Origin: Fibrobacter sp.
Lineage (GTDB): Bacteria; Fibrobacterota; Fibrobacteria; Fibrobacterales; Fibrobacteraceae
Reading direction: 5' to 3'
Length of the DNA: 64,000 bases
Assembly: GCA_017503015.1 (NCBI GenBank)
Contig: JAFVTX010000038.1
Location: 1-64,000, forward strand
In this document: piece by piece, positions 1-7,780 of the stretch
Layout of the letters: each line of letters opens with the position of its first letter
Numbering within the stretch: the first letter of the stretch is position 1
Program-made: the position numbers and the translations under genes
The notes under the pieces: model-generated
What the model was told of the DNA's origin: nothing
The model's database searches: none
Seen by the model: the letters and a program-made list of their open reading frames with translations, nothing else

Positions 1-92
1 ACTACATCGACTACCGCAACCGCCGTCCGGATTACCTGAAGGCGCTCTGGAGCATTGTCAACTGGGAAGAAGTCAACAAACGCCTTGGCTAG
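1..92 (+). CDS. C-terminal end of an unrecognised protein (5' partial)
   Basis: An open frame enters from the left edge (codons in phase with position 3) and stops with TAG at 90-92. The visible residues end in SIVNWEEVNKRLG. About 29 residues are too few to assign a family. The next gene starts within 20 bases, so the two are probably co-transcribed. Confidence 0.5.
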   Translation, partial: YIDYRNRRPDYLKALWSIVNWEEVNKRLG

Positions 93-110
93 TTGTTCAA
101 CGAGCGGCTT

Positions 111-743
111 ATGGACAACGAATTGACGCTTTTGATAGGGAAGGGCGAAAAGATCCTGTACGCAGGTAAGCCGGATAAGACGTGCTTCATTTTCGAATGC
201 ATTTTCAATCCGCTACTCCCGTTTGCGGTATTGTGGGGGCTATTCGACATGTTCTTTATCGGGGCGGCTTTCTCTTCGGATAAGGCGGACGAAGCAGCCT
301 TCTTTATCGTTCCCTTCATGGCGCTCCATCTGATGCCGGTGTGGATTTACTTGGGCGGGGCGCTGCTCTCGTTCAGGCGGTATCGCAATACGGCCTACAT
401 TGTCACGGATAAGGGAATCTACGCATCCGGCGGTATCTTTGGGAGAACTTACAAGTCAAAGCCGTTTGCGGAACTTTCGCATGTGGATTTGCACCGCGGC
501 ATTTTTGATCAGTGGTTTGGCGTGGGCGATATCATTACGACCTCTGCTCAGGCTAATCCCGCAACGCTGAATGGGCGTAGAACATCTACCAACGCGGGTA
601 TTTCTATTGACAGCATCGCCAATTATGCGGAAGTGTACAAGCTCGTGAAACAGCTGCAAGAAGACATCTACACCGACGTGATGTACCCCAACGACTTGCG
701 TCCCGCGGAAAATCATGGGTATAAATCCAGGTATCGCGGGTAG
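111..743 (+). CDS. PH domain-containing membrane protein (bPH2/DUF304 type)
   Basis: A 210-residue protein. It opens with a short soluble segment containing GEKILYAGKPDKT, typical of the start of bacterial PH-like (bPH2, YdbT/DUF304) proteins. Two hydrophobic helices follow at about residues 25-50 and 65-90. The PH-like beta-rich part then begins with YRNTAYIVTDKGIYASGG and continues through a patch rich in Asp and Gly (VGDIITTS). Members of this family are membrane-anchored and of unclear function. I chose ATG 111; a TTG at 93, right after the upstream stop, would add six residues and cannot be excluded. It is probably in an operon with the preceding gene and is followed by the structured repeats. 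Confidence 0.7.
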   Translation: MDNELTLLIGKGEKILYAGKPDKTCFIFECIFNPLLPFAVLWGLFDMFFIGAAFSSDKADEAAFFIVPFMALHLMPVWIYLGGALLSFRRYRNTAYIVTDKGIYASGGIFGRTYKSKPFAELSHVDLHRGIFDQWFGVGDIITTSAQANPATLNGRRTSTNAGISIDSIANYAEVYKLVKQLQEDIYTDVMYPNDLRPAENHGYKSRYRG

Positions 744-774
744 AGGCTTTGGATTGTGCTTGAGCAAAAAACAG

Positions 775-1040
775 TATTAACCGGGGGCGGTTGCGAGAGA
801 AACGGCAGCGTAGTAAGTAACTTAGCCGAGTCAAGCCGTTTCGGTCGTCCGTGAGCAACAAAGCCCCCGGTATTAACCGGGGGCGGTTGCGAGAGAAACG
901 GCAGCGTAGTAAGTAACTTAGCCGAGTCAAGCCGTTTCGGTCGTTCGTGAGCAACAAAGCCCCCGGTATTAACCGGGGGCGGTTGCGAGAGAAACGGCAG
1001 CGTAGTAAATAACTTACCCGAGTCTAGCCGTTTCGGTCGT
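775..1040. repeat. Three tandem copies of a 96-bp structured repeat (family D)
   Basis: Copies start at 775, 871 and 967; the third is truncated at about 1040, against the fusA stop codon. Copies 1 and 2 are almost identical. Each unit begins TATTAACCGGGGGC and ends GTGAGCAACAAAGCCCCCGG, so each junction forms a perfect hairpin: GCCCCCGG, a TATTAA loop, CCGGGGGC. Inside the unit, GAAACGGC pairs with GCCGTTTC and GTTGC with GCAAC, giving a second long imperfect stem. Copies abut without spacers, so this is not CRISPR. A diverged relative lies at 3273-3312. Confidence 0.85.
863..980 (-). terminator. Tandem terminator-like hairpins downstream of fusA
   Basis: Two identical hairpins at 863-884 and 959-980 (8-bp GC stem GCCCCCGG/CCGGGGGC, 6-nt loop) lie at the 96-bp repeat junctions. 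Read on the minus strand, each is followed by TTTGTTGC, a short U-run. They lie just after the fusA stop and probably act as its intrinsic terminators. Confidence 0.55.
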
Positions 1041-1042
1041 AA

Positions 1043-3172
1043 TTATGCTCTAGCCTTGGCCTTGTCGCCGTACTTCTTGATCAGTTCTTCCTGGATGTTC
1101 TTCGGCACCGGAGCATACTTGGCGAATTCCATGGTGAATTCGGCCTTACCCTGGGTCATGGAACGCAGGTCGGTAGCATAACCGAACATTTCAGAAAGCG
1201 GGACTTCGGCGGTAATGGTGGTGGTGCCCATTTCTTCGCTAGTTCCGGTGATGGAACCGCGGCGCTGGGACACGTTACCCACGACGTTACCCTGGAATTC
1301 CGTCGGCGTGGCGATTTCGACCTTCATGATAGGTTCGAGAATCTGGGCACCGGCCTTGGCGAAAGCTTCGCGGAAAGCCATGCGGGCGCAGATCTGGAAC
1401 GCCATGTCAGAGGAGTCCACCGGGTGGAACGCACCGTCCTGGACTTCCATCTCGATACCCACCACCGGGAACCCGATGAGGGAACCGGCTTCCATGCAGC
1501 TCTGGAAACCCTTGTCGCAAGAGGGGATGTATTCCTTAGGAATACGGCCGCCCACGACGGAGTTCACGAAGTTGTAAACCTTGTCGGAGTCGCCTTCCAC
1601 AGGCATCGGGCGCATCACGCCGGACATCTTAGCGAACTGACCCGAACCACCGGTCTGCTTCTTGTGGGTGTATTCGAACTTGGCTTCGCGGGTGATGGTT
1701 TCGCGGTAGGCCACCTGCGGGGCACCGGTCTGCACGTCCACCTTGTATTCGCGACGCATACGTTCGATGTACACGTCCAGGTGAAGTTCGCCCATACCCT
1801 TGATGATGGTTTCGCCGGATTCCTTGTTCACTTCCACCTGGAAAGTGGGGTCTTCCTTGGTGAAGCGGTTCAGGGCCTTGGACATGTTGTCCAGGTCGTC
1901 GCGGTTCTTGGCTTCAATCACGAGTTCGATAACCGGGTTAGGAACGTGCATAGAAGTCATGTTGTAGTGGTTCTTGCCGTCGGTAAAGGTCGTACCGGAG
2001 GCGCAGTCGATACCGAACAGGGCCACGATGTCGCCAGCGCCGGCTTCGGTGATATCCACCATTTCGTCGGCGTGCATACGCACGAGACGGCCCACGGACA
2101 CCTTCTTTCCGGTGGCCATGTTGGTAATCATGTCGCCCTTCTTGAGGGTGCCCTGGTACACGCGGATGTAGGTGAGCTGGCCATAGCGGTCGTTCACCAG
2201 CTTGAACGCGTAGCAGACGAGAGGAGCGTTGTCTTCGGACTTCAGGACAACTTCGGCTTCGTTGTTGTCCAGGTCGAGGGCCTTGTTTTCGACGTCGGTC
2301 GGGCAGGGGAGGTAGTCGATAACGCCGTCCAAAAGCTTCTGAACGCCGATGTTCTTGTGGGCAGAACCCATGAACACGGGAGTGATGTCCAGACGGATGG
2401 TGGCTTCGCGGATGGTCTTCTTGATGAGGGCCTTGTCGATTTCATCTACACCGTACTGGCCTTCCATGGCCTTTTCCATAATTTCGTCGCTGTAGTCAGC
2501 GCAGCAGTCGATGAGCTTGGTGCGGTATTCGTTGGCCTGATCCACCAGTTCGGCGGGGATATCCTTTTCGATCATGTCGTCGCCGTTGGCGCCTTCGAAG
2601 TAGTAGGCCTTCATTTCCACCAGGTCGACCACGCCCTTCAGTTGGTCTTCGAGACCGATAGGAATCTGCATCACGCAGGGCTTGTGGTTCAGCTTTTCGC
2701 GGAGCATTTCGGACACGCGGAGCGGGTTTGCACCGGAGCGGTCGCACTTGTTCACGAACACGACGCGCGGCACATGGTAGCGCTTCATCTGGCGGTCAAC
2801 GGTAATAGACTGGGACTGCACGCCTTCCACGCCGGTGAGCACCAGGATAGCGCCGTCCAGCACACGGAGAGAGCGTTCCACTTCGATAGTGAAGTCCACG
2901 TGCCCCGGGGTATCGATGATGTTGATGGAGTCCTGTTCACCGCTCTTGGTGTGGGTCCAGTTAGCAAACGTGGCGGCAGACTGAATCGTGATGCCGCGTT
3001 CGCGTTCAAGTTCCATGGAGTCCATCGTGGCGCCGACGCCGTCTTTACCACGAACTTCGTGGATAGCGTGGATACGCTTTGTGAAGTAGAGGATGCGTTC
3101 GGTGAGGGTAGTCTTACCCGAGTCGATGTGGGCAGAAATACCGATGTTTCTGTGTTTTTCGATGTTTTTCAT
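1043..3172 (-). CDS. fusA: Translation elongation factor G
   Basis: A 709-residue GTPase that drives ribosomal translocation. All G motifs are present: AHIDSGKT near residue 15 (P-loop), RGIT, DTPGH and NKCD. Domains II-V follow at full length, including the domain IV/V stretch ending near [15 protein letters not shown]. The P-loop reads [17 protein letters not shown], followed by [16 protein letters not shown]. From memory this resembles mitochondrial EF-G1 and bacterial spdEFG proteins more than classical EF-G, which has HIDAGKTTTTERILFYTG. ATG 3172 is the natural start. The gene stands alone rather than in a str operon with rpsL/rpsG/tuf, with terminator-like hairpins on both sides. Confidence 0.95.
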   Translation of the reverse strand: MKNIEKHRNIGISAHIDSGKTTLTERILYFTKRIHAIHEVRGKDGVGATMDSMELERERGITIQSAATFANWTHTKSGEQDSINIIDTPGHVDFTIEVERSLRVLDGAILVLTGVEGVQSQSITVDRQMKRYHVPRVVFVNKCDRSGANPLRVSEMLREKLNHKPCVMQIPIGLEDQLKGVVDLVEMKAYYFEGANGDDMIEKDIPAELVDQANEYRTKLIDCCADYSDEIMEKAMEGQYGVDEIDKALIKKTIREATIRLDITPVFMGSAHKNIGVQKLLDGVIDYLPCPTDVENKALDLDNNEAEVVLKSEDNAPLVCYAFKLVNDRYGQLTYIRVYQGTLKKGDMITNMATGKKVSVGRLVRMHADEMVDITEAGAGDIVALFGIDCASGTTFTDGKNHYNMTSMHVPNPVIELVIEAKNRDDLDNMSKALNRFTKEDPTFQVEVNKESGETIIKGMGELHLDVYIERMRREYKVDVQTGAPQVAYRETITREAKFEYTHKKQTGGSGQFAKMSGVMRPMPVEGDSDKVYNFVNSVVGGRIPKEYIPSCDKGFQSCMEAGSLIGFPVVGIEMEVQDGAFHPVDSSDMAFQICARMAFREAFAKAGAQILEPIMKVEIATPTEFQGNVVGNVSQRRGSITGTSEEMGTTTITAEVPLSEMFGYATDLRSMTQGKAEFTMEFAKYAPVPKNIQEELIKKYGDKAKARA

Positions 3173-3224
3173 TTTTTATTCCACAAATGGAGTTGATGTT
3201 TGTTTGAGTTGCGCCCAAATGTAG

Positions 3225-3252
3225 AAAAAAAAGCCCCCGTTCTCAAGGGCTT
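3225..3252 (-). terminator. Intrinsic terminator upstream of fusA
   Basis: On the minus strand AAGCCC and GGGCTT form a stem around a 10-nt loop, followed directly by a run of T. It lies between the EcsC-like gene and fusA and probably shields fusA from read-through. Confidence 0.55.
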
Positions 3253-3272
3253 GCCATCCACAGGTGCCTATA

Positions 3273-3312
3273 GTGAGCAAAAAAGCCCCAGTTATTAAAC
3301 TGGGGCGTTTGC
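3273..3312 (-). terminator. Terminator hairpin of the EcsC-like gene, a diverged family-D repeat
   Basis: The stem is GCCCCAGTT/AACTGGGGC (3285-3293 and 3298-3306), followed on the minus strand by a T-rich run. The flanks GTGAGCAA, AAAGCCCC and GGGGCG plus TTGCG match the 96-bp repeats near fusA, while stem bases differ on both arms, so pairing is preserved. Confidence 0.65.
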
Positions 3313-3413
3313 GGTCTTTATAAGGGGGCTATTGTAGGTAATAAACTCCGGCCCTAGCCCCCTGGCTCGCACTTCGTTGCTCACCACCCCGAAAATTCGG
3401 AAAAGAAAGGCTT

Positions 3414-4070
3414 TTATGCGGTAGGTTCGTCGGTGGACTGTTCGTCGCAGGGCTTTTCGTCTTTTTCCTGATCTGCCAGTGCCCTAAAGTAGGCGGCAGC
3501 CGTCTTTCCGACTTCTAAGGTGTCGTAGAAGGCGTAGGCACCGTTCCCGAGGGCCCCGATGGCCGGAATTGCCCGCAAAAGAGTCTTGCCCAGCAGCTTG
3601 GAGGAGATGCTGGCCCCGATTTTTGCAAGAATGGCCTTGATGGCGGTAGCGGAAAGCTTCTGCACGATAATCCTGCTGCCCGTGCGGACGGCAATGTCCC
3701 GCAAAAGCTGGGCGGCACTGTGCCGGAACAGGCACCAGATCATGGCTTCCCGGCTGAGCAGGGCCAACTTGCCGTAGCTGGCGGCAATGTCCGCTACCAG
3801 CTGGGCCTGAATTTTCCAGATGGCGGCAATGTCCGGGATGGCAGTAAGGATACCCGTGATGCCTGCGGGTATAGAAAGGGAGGTGCTGACCGTAGCCGAT
3901 TTCCAGGCGGCCCGCTGGGCCAACAGCCTGGCCTTGTCGTCGGGGTTCTGGATGGGGGTATAAAGGGAACCGGGGATATCCGTAATCAGCTCGAAAAGGA
4001 GGGTGGAAGCCTTTTCCGATATCTTTTTCAGGGTCTCTTTCTTGTCTTGCTTTACAATTTCTTCGGCCAT
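3414..4070 (-). CDS. EcsC-family-like protein
   Basis: A 218-residue protein. The central segment (about residues 50-100) reads AAWKSATVSTSLSIPAGITG, then AIPDIAAIWKIQAQLVADIA. This is the hydrophobic, helix-rich pattern I associate with EcsC-like proteins of unknown function. A glycine-rich hydrophobic stretch near residues 150-190 could associate with the membrane. The tail is acidic and low complexity (DEKPCDEQSTDEPTA). It lies on the same strand downstream of the MBOAT gene with a gap of about 50 bp and has its own terminators. Family assignment is from memory of the motif; the biochemical role is unknown. Confidence 0.6.
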   Translation of the reverse strand: MAEEIVKQDKKETLKKISEKASTLLFELITDIPGSLYTPIQNPDDKARLLAQRAAWKSATVSTSLSIPAGITGILTAIPDIAAIWKIQAQLVADIAASYGKLALLSREAMIWCLFRHSAAQLLRDIAVRTGSRIIVQKLSATAIKAILAKIGASISSKLLGKTLLRAIPAIGALGNGAYAFYDTLEVGKTAAAYFRALADQEKDEKPCDEQSTDEPTA

Positions 4071-4121
4071 AGGAACCTCTGCCAGGGAATGTAGTAAATC
4101 GAGTTAAAAAAAGCTAAAACT

Positions 4122-5972
4122 CTAGAACTGGAAGTAGATAAACGGGCAGCTGTCGGCGCTCATGAACTGGTACATCACGAAGATGATGAACGCCGTGCTT
4201 GCAACCATCAGGGGGATGGGCTGCGAAGCGAACATGATGCGGTAGCGGCTCTTGAATTTTTTGGGAATCCAGTGGATAAGCATGCCGGCTACAAACACCA
4301 AAATGATGTTGATGTGTTCCCAGGCGATGGTGCCGAGAGTATCCCACTTCCAGGCGGTGCCCATTTGCTGGACCATGTTCTTGGCGGTGTTCCAGGCCAC
4401 TTCGTTGGCCTCTGCCGGGTCCAGGTTGGAGCCTGCGCGGAAGAAAAGGCGGGTAAAGGTGATGAACACGAAGGTGAGGCTCACGTTCCAGGCCACATAG
4501 AGCCAGTGGAAGGTCTTGTCGCTGAACAGGCGGAAAACCAGCACGGAATAAATGCCCAGGAAGAGCACGCCGAACCACACGGTGGTAATGGCGAAAATGG
4601 CGATGTGGGTCTGCTTGAATGTGATGGCGCTGACGGCAAACAGCAAGAATGCGGCGACGGCACGGAAGTTGATGCTCCGCTTGACCCAGATCTTGTTGAA
4701 CACCTGGCCGAAACCATTGAGGCCACCCCAGATGATAAAGTTCCAGCTGGCGCCGTGCCACCAGCCGCCTACGACCTGTGTCGCCATGGCGTTCATGTTG
4801 GTGGTGATAAACTTGCGGGAGTCGGGCTTGACGTAGGCATAAATGGCGATGTAGAGGAAGAATACGCCCAGGGCGACACCCACCCAGACACTGCCCGAAA
4901 GTAAAACGGCCACCAGGCTTAGGAATCCCATCCAGAAGAAGGTGCCCACAGAGGCGCCACGGTTACCGCCCAGCGGGATGTACAGGTAGTCGCGCCACCA
5001 GCTGGAAAGGGAGATGTGCCAGCGCCGCCAGAATTCCGTGGGGGAGAGCGCCTTGTAGGGGCTGTTGAAGTTCTGGGGCAGGCGGAATCCCATCAGGAGC
5101 GCCACGCCGATGGCGATGTCGGTGTAGCCCGAGAAGTCGGCATACACCTGCAGCGAATAGGCGAACAGGGCAATCAGGTTTTCAAGTCCGGTGAACAGCA
5201 GGGGCGTATCGAACACACGGTCCACGAAGTTGGTGGCCAGGTAGTCGCTCAAGATGACCTTCTTGGCAAGGCCGTTCAGCACCCAGAACACGGCAATGCC
5301 GAAGGTGCGGCGGGGGAGGAAATATTTTTTGTAAAGCTGCGGCACGAACTTGTCGGCTCGCACGATGGGGCCCGCCACCAACTGCGGGAAGAAGGTGAGG
5401 TAGAACCCGAAATTCAGGATGTTGTCAACAGCCTTGATTTTTCCGCGGTAGATGTCGATGCAGTAACTGATGGCCTGGAAGGTAAAGAAGGAAATGCCCA
5501 CCGGCAAGATGATGGTATCTACTAGGGAATTTGTGCCGAACATCTTGTTGCTGGCCGCCGCAAAGAAGTTATAGACGTGCAGCTCGATGCCGGTAAAGTC
5601 CCGCAGGGCGTCCAGGAAGAAATAGGAATACTTGTAGTAGCACAGCACCAACAGGTCGATAATGACCACGATGATCATCCAGAGTTTCTTTTTCCAGTGC
5701 TGTTCGGCCTTTTCGATCCACTTGCCGATAAAGAAGTTCGCCACCACGCAGAACACGAGAATGCACACGTAGCTTCCGCTGGTCTTGTAATAGAAGAACA
5801 TGCTGGTGGCAAACAGGAATGCGTTCCGGAGCAAAATGCGGTTCTTGACCAGGGTGAGGATGGCGAACACCACGGCGAAGAAACCCCAGAAGTAGAACTG
5901 CGTAAACAGCAGTGGACTGTTCGGGTCAAACGAAAACGTTCTAGTAAGATATGGTATCAAGTAATCCAACAT
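4122..5972 (-). CDS. MBOAT-family O-acyltransferase (AlgI/DltB-like)
   Basis: A 616-residue polytopic membrane protein. It has the AlgI-type signatures SYCIDIYRGKI, FFPQLVAGPIVRAD, DFSGYTDIAIG, NFNSPY, FWRRWHISLSSWWRDYLYIPLGGN and the catalytic-histidine motif WWHGASWNFIIWGG (His about residue 406). MBOAT proteins of this type move acyl groups, usually acetyl, across the membrane to extracellular glycans or teichoic acid. AlgI relatives are usually about 460-520 residues; here an extra hydrophobic stretch of roughly 45 residues separates LGGNRG from WWHGAS. Last gene of a three-gene minus-strand unit after two SGNH-type proteins, 14 bp downstream of the nearer one. The acceptor polymer is unknown. 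Confidence 0.9.
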   Translation of the reverse strand: MLDYLIPYLTRTFSFDPNSPLLFTQFYFWGFFAVVFAILTLVKNRILLRNAFLFATSMFFYYKTSGSYVCILVFCVVANFFIGKWIEKAEQHWKKKLWMIIVVIIDLLVLCYYKYSYFFLDALRDFTGIELHVYNFFAAASNKMFGTNSLVDTIILPVGISFFTFQAISYCIDIYRGKIKAVDNILNFGFYLTFFPQLVAGPIVRADKFVPQLYKKYFLPRRTFGIAVFWVLNGLAKKVILSDYLATNFVDRVFDTPLLFTGLENLIALFAYSLQVYADFSGYTDIAIGVALLMGFRLPQNFNSPYKALSPTEFWRRWHISLSSWWRDYLYIPLGGNRGASVGTFFWMGFLSLVAVLLSGSVWVGVALGVFFLYIAIYAYVKPDSRKFITTNMNAMATQVVGGWWHGASWNFIIWGGLNGFGQVFNKIWVKRSINFRAVAAFLLFAVSAITFKQTHIAIFAITTVWFGVLFLGIYSVLVFRLFSDKTFHWLYVAWNVSLTFVFITFTRLFFRAGSNLDPAEANEVAWNTAKNMVQQMGTAWKWDTLGTIAWEHINIILVFVAGMLIHWIPKKFKSRYRIMFASQPIPLMVASTAFIIFVMYQFMSADSCPFIYFQF

Positions 5973-5986
5973 AAAGTGTCATCCTG

Positions 5987-7780
5987 TTACCTGTTGCCTC
6001 TTTCGTCTTTCGTCTGTAGGGCCGTAGGCCCGTTCTCTCGTCTAGTCTGTGCGGGTAAATTGGCGATGTGGTCTTGGTAGGCCTGGATAAGGGCCTTGTA
6101 GAACAGGTCGCCCAAAAGGTTGTAGCCGGACAGGTTGAAGTGGACCTTGTCCTTTTTGGCGAGGCTTGCGTGTTCCCACTTGGCCATGGAACCCAGGCCG
6201 CCCATGATACTGAACTTGTCCCAGACGCCAGCCTTGTGCTTGTCGGCCAGCATAAAGAAGGACTTGCGGGCCACTTCGCCATTGCCGTGCTGCACGAACT
6301 TTTTCCGCTTGACCTTGCGGAACATGTCGTTGTTGGTCTCGAAGATAAACGCCACGTCGGGGTTTACCCTCTTGAACCGTTCGATCAGCCTGTCGTAATC
6401 TTCACGGAACTGCTTGTCGTTAAAGCGCTGCACGTTGGCATCGTTGATGCCGATGGCAAAAATCACCAGGTCCGGTTTAAAAAACGCCATCTCTTTTTCG
6501 AACTGTGGGCAGACTTCTTCGAAGTAGTCGTGGACCTTCGCACCGTTGATGCCTACGTTGGTGTAGATGATTCCCGGAGAGTCGTTTTCGGAAAGGATTC
6601 CCGTGAGGGTGAATCTGGGCCGTGCATTTTTCTTGACCGAGTCGGGGACGGCTGCAGGTTCCGTGAAGCAGTGGTCGTCGGGATTGTTGGTGGGGTCCTG
6701 TTCCCCTTCTTCGTAGTTGATGTTCGCCTTCTTGGCGGCCAGTTCGGCGCACCGGTCGCGGGCCGTAGAATCTTTGGTCTTGGCTTCTTCGCGGGCGAGA
6801 CAGGCGGTGTCCAGCACGTCGCATTCCCCCTGGAACATGGAGTCCCGCGCCACCTCTGGCGCTGCGTTTTGCAGTTGTGCGTTCTGCAGGTTCAGCACGT
6901 TGGCCGGAACTTTTGCCTTCTCTGTCTTGCTGGAATCTTTGCCGTCCAAAACCGCACCTCGAGCCTCGGGCCCCGAGCCTTTCTCGTCTGACTTCAGCGA
7001 ATCCGTCTTCAGGGAATCCGCCAGCCTGGCGAGGGAATCCTGCAGCAGGGAGTCGTTGATGAACTGCGCTATGGAAGCCTGTTTTAAGGAGTCCATCCAG
7101 CGGAACTGAATCTGGATGGTGTCGATGGGACGCGGACTTTCGAAAACGTAACTCTGGCTTATGGTGTCGTGTACGCCGTAGATGTCGGTGGAATCCACCC
7201 GCAGCACGGGAACCACGTCGTTGTTGTCGCTGTAGCCGAACAGGCGGAAACGGGTCTCTCCCCAGATGGGGGCGGAGTTGTACTTGTCCAGCATCAGGGT
7301 GATTTCGGCACGGGGGTCGCTGGTGCTGACCGCAATGCCCAGCAGTCCAAGCGGTTTAGAAATTTCGCGCTGGACGTTCTTGTTCTTGTCCCAGATGCCC
7401 TTGTAGTAGCTGGCGTAGCTGGAGGGCGTGTTGGTGCGGGCGGCGGAGTAGGGGAACACGAAGCCGCGGCCCGCCGAGGCTCCCGGGTATTCCTTGATCA
7501 TGTGTTCGCGGATACGGCCCGAAATCACGTCGGCTTGCAGGTGGGATCCGCCTACGTGCATGATTCGCACCTGCCCCTTGTTCTCGAACACCAGAGTGTC
7601 CATCTTTTCGAAAAACTTGGTGAAGGCCTCGTTCCCTTTGGGGAACTGGATGATGTTTAAGGTGGTGTCGATAAAGTCGTACTTGGCAAGGTCCAAGCTG
7701 TAACTGCCGGGGGCGATGGTCAGGTCCTTGGCAAAGGCCGAAAGGGCCGCGAGGGCGACGACGAGGAGGAAGCGGATCAT
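5987..7780 (-). CDS. Secreted SGNH-hydrolase-type acyl-transfer partner of MBOAT (second copy)
   Basis: A 597-residue protein with an N-terminal signal peptide (MIRFLLVVALAALSAFA). SGNH blocks: HVGGSHLQAD (nucleophile Ser about 79, where GDS is usual), FAIGINDAN (block III) and DKVHFNLSGYN near the C terminus (Asp/His pair). An inserted low-complexity region rich in Asp, Ser, Lys and Ala (about residues 245-390) splits the fold. Such AlgJ/AlgX- or PatB-like proteins receive the acyl group from an MBOAT and place it on a periplasmic glycan. The ATG overlaps the upstream SGNH gene stop (ATGA). The last ~20 codons come from an intergenic-type repeat, giving a tail ending ENGPTALQTKDERGNR. Confidence 0.85.
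   Translation of the reverse strand: MIRFLLVVALAALSAFAKDLTIAPGSYSLDLAKYDFIDTTLNIIQFPKGNEAFTKFFEKMDTLVFENKGQVRIMHVGGSHLQADVISGRIREHMIKEYPGASAGRGFVFPYSAARTNTPSSYASYYKGIWDKNKNVQREISKPLGLLGIAVSTSDPRAEITLMLDKYNSAPIWGETRFRLFGYSDNNDVVPVLRVDSTDIYGVHDTISQSYVFESPRPIDTIQIQFRWMDSLKQASIAQFINDSLLQDSLARLADSLKTDSLKSDEKGSGPEARGAVLDGKDSSKTEKAKVPANVLNLQNAQLQNAAPEVARDSMFQGECDVLDTACLAREEAKTKDSTARDRCAELAAKKANINYEEGEQDPTNNPDDHCFTEPAAVPDSVKKNARPRFTLTGILSENDSPGIIYTNVGINGAKVHDYFEEVCPQFEKEMAFFKPDLVIFAIGINDANVQRFNDKQFREDYDRLIERFKRVNPDVAFIFETNNDMFRKVKRKKFVQHGNGEVARKSFFMLADKHKAGVWDKFSIMGGLGSMAKWEHASLAKKDKVHFNLSGYNLLGDLFYKALIQAYQDHIANLPAQTRRENGPTALQTKDERGNR
6002..6045. repeat. Family-C palindromic repeat inside a coding 3' end
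   Basis: CTTTCGTCTGTAGG, then a GTA-loop hairpin (GGGCC/GGCCC), then CGTTCT and CTCGTCTA. The same module occurs at 14221-14265 with stem GGCAC/GTGCC and the same GTA loop. The paired changes support an RNA or DNA hairpin. Here it encodes the C-terminal residues of the second SGNH protein. Confidence 0.75.

Noticed and set aside
604..957. 117-codon minus-strand frame across the 96-bp repeats
   Set aside because: Its internal peptide repeat merely mirrors the DNA repeat; no start or family.
775..1040. CRISPR array
   Set aside because: Units are 96 bp and contiguous, with no unique spacers and no cas genes nearby.
1424..3196. 590-codon open frame opposite fusA
   Set aside because: Long antisense frames arise because core genes use C-ending codons. 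It has repetitive His/Val/Gly composition, no start signal and no family. The EF-G motifs are on the other strand.
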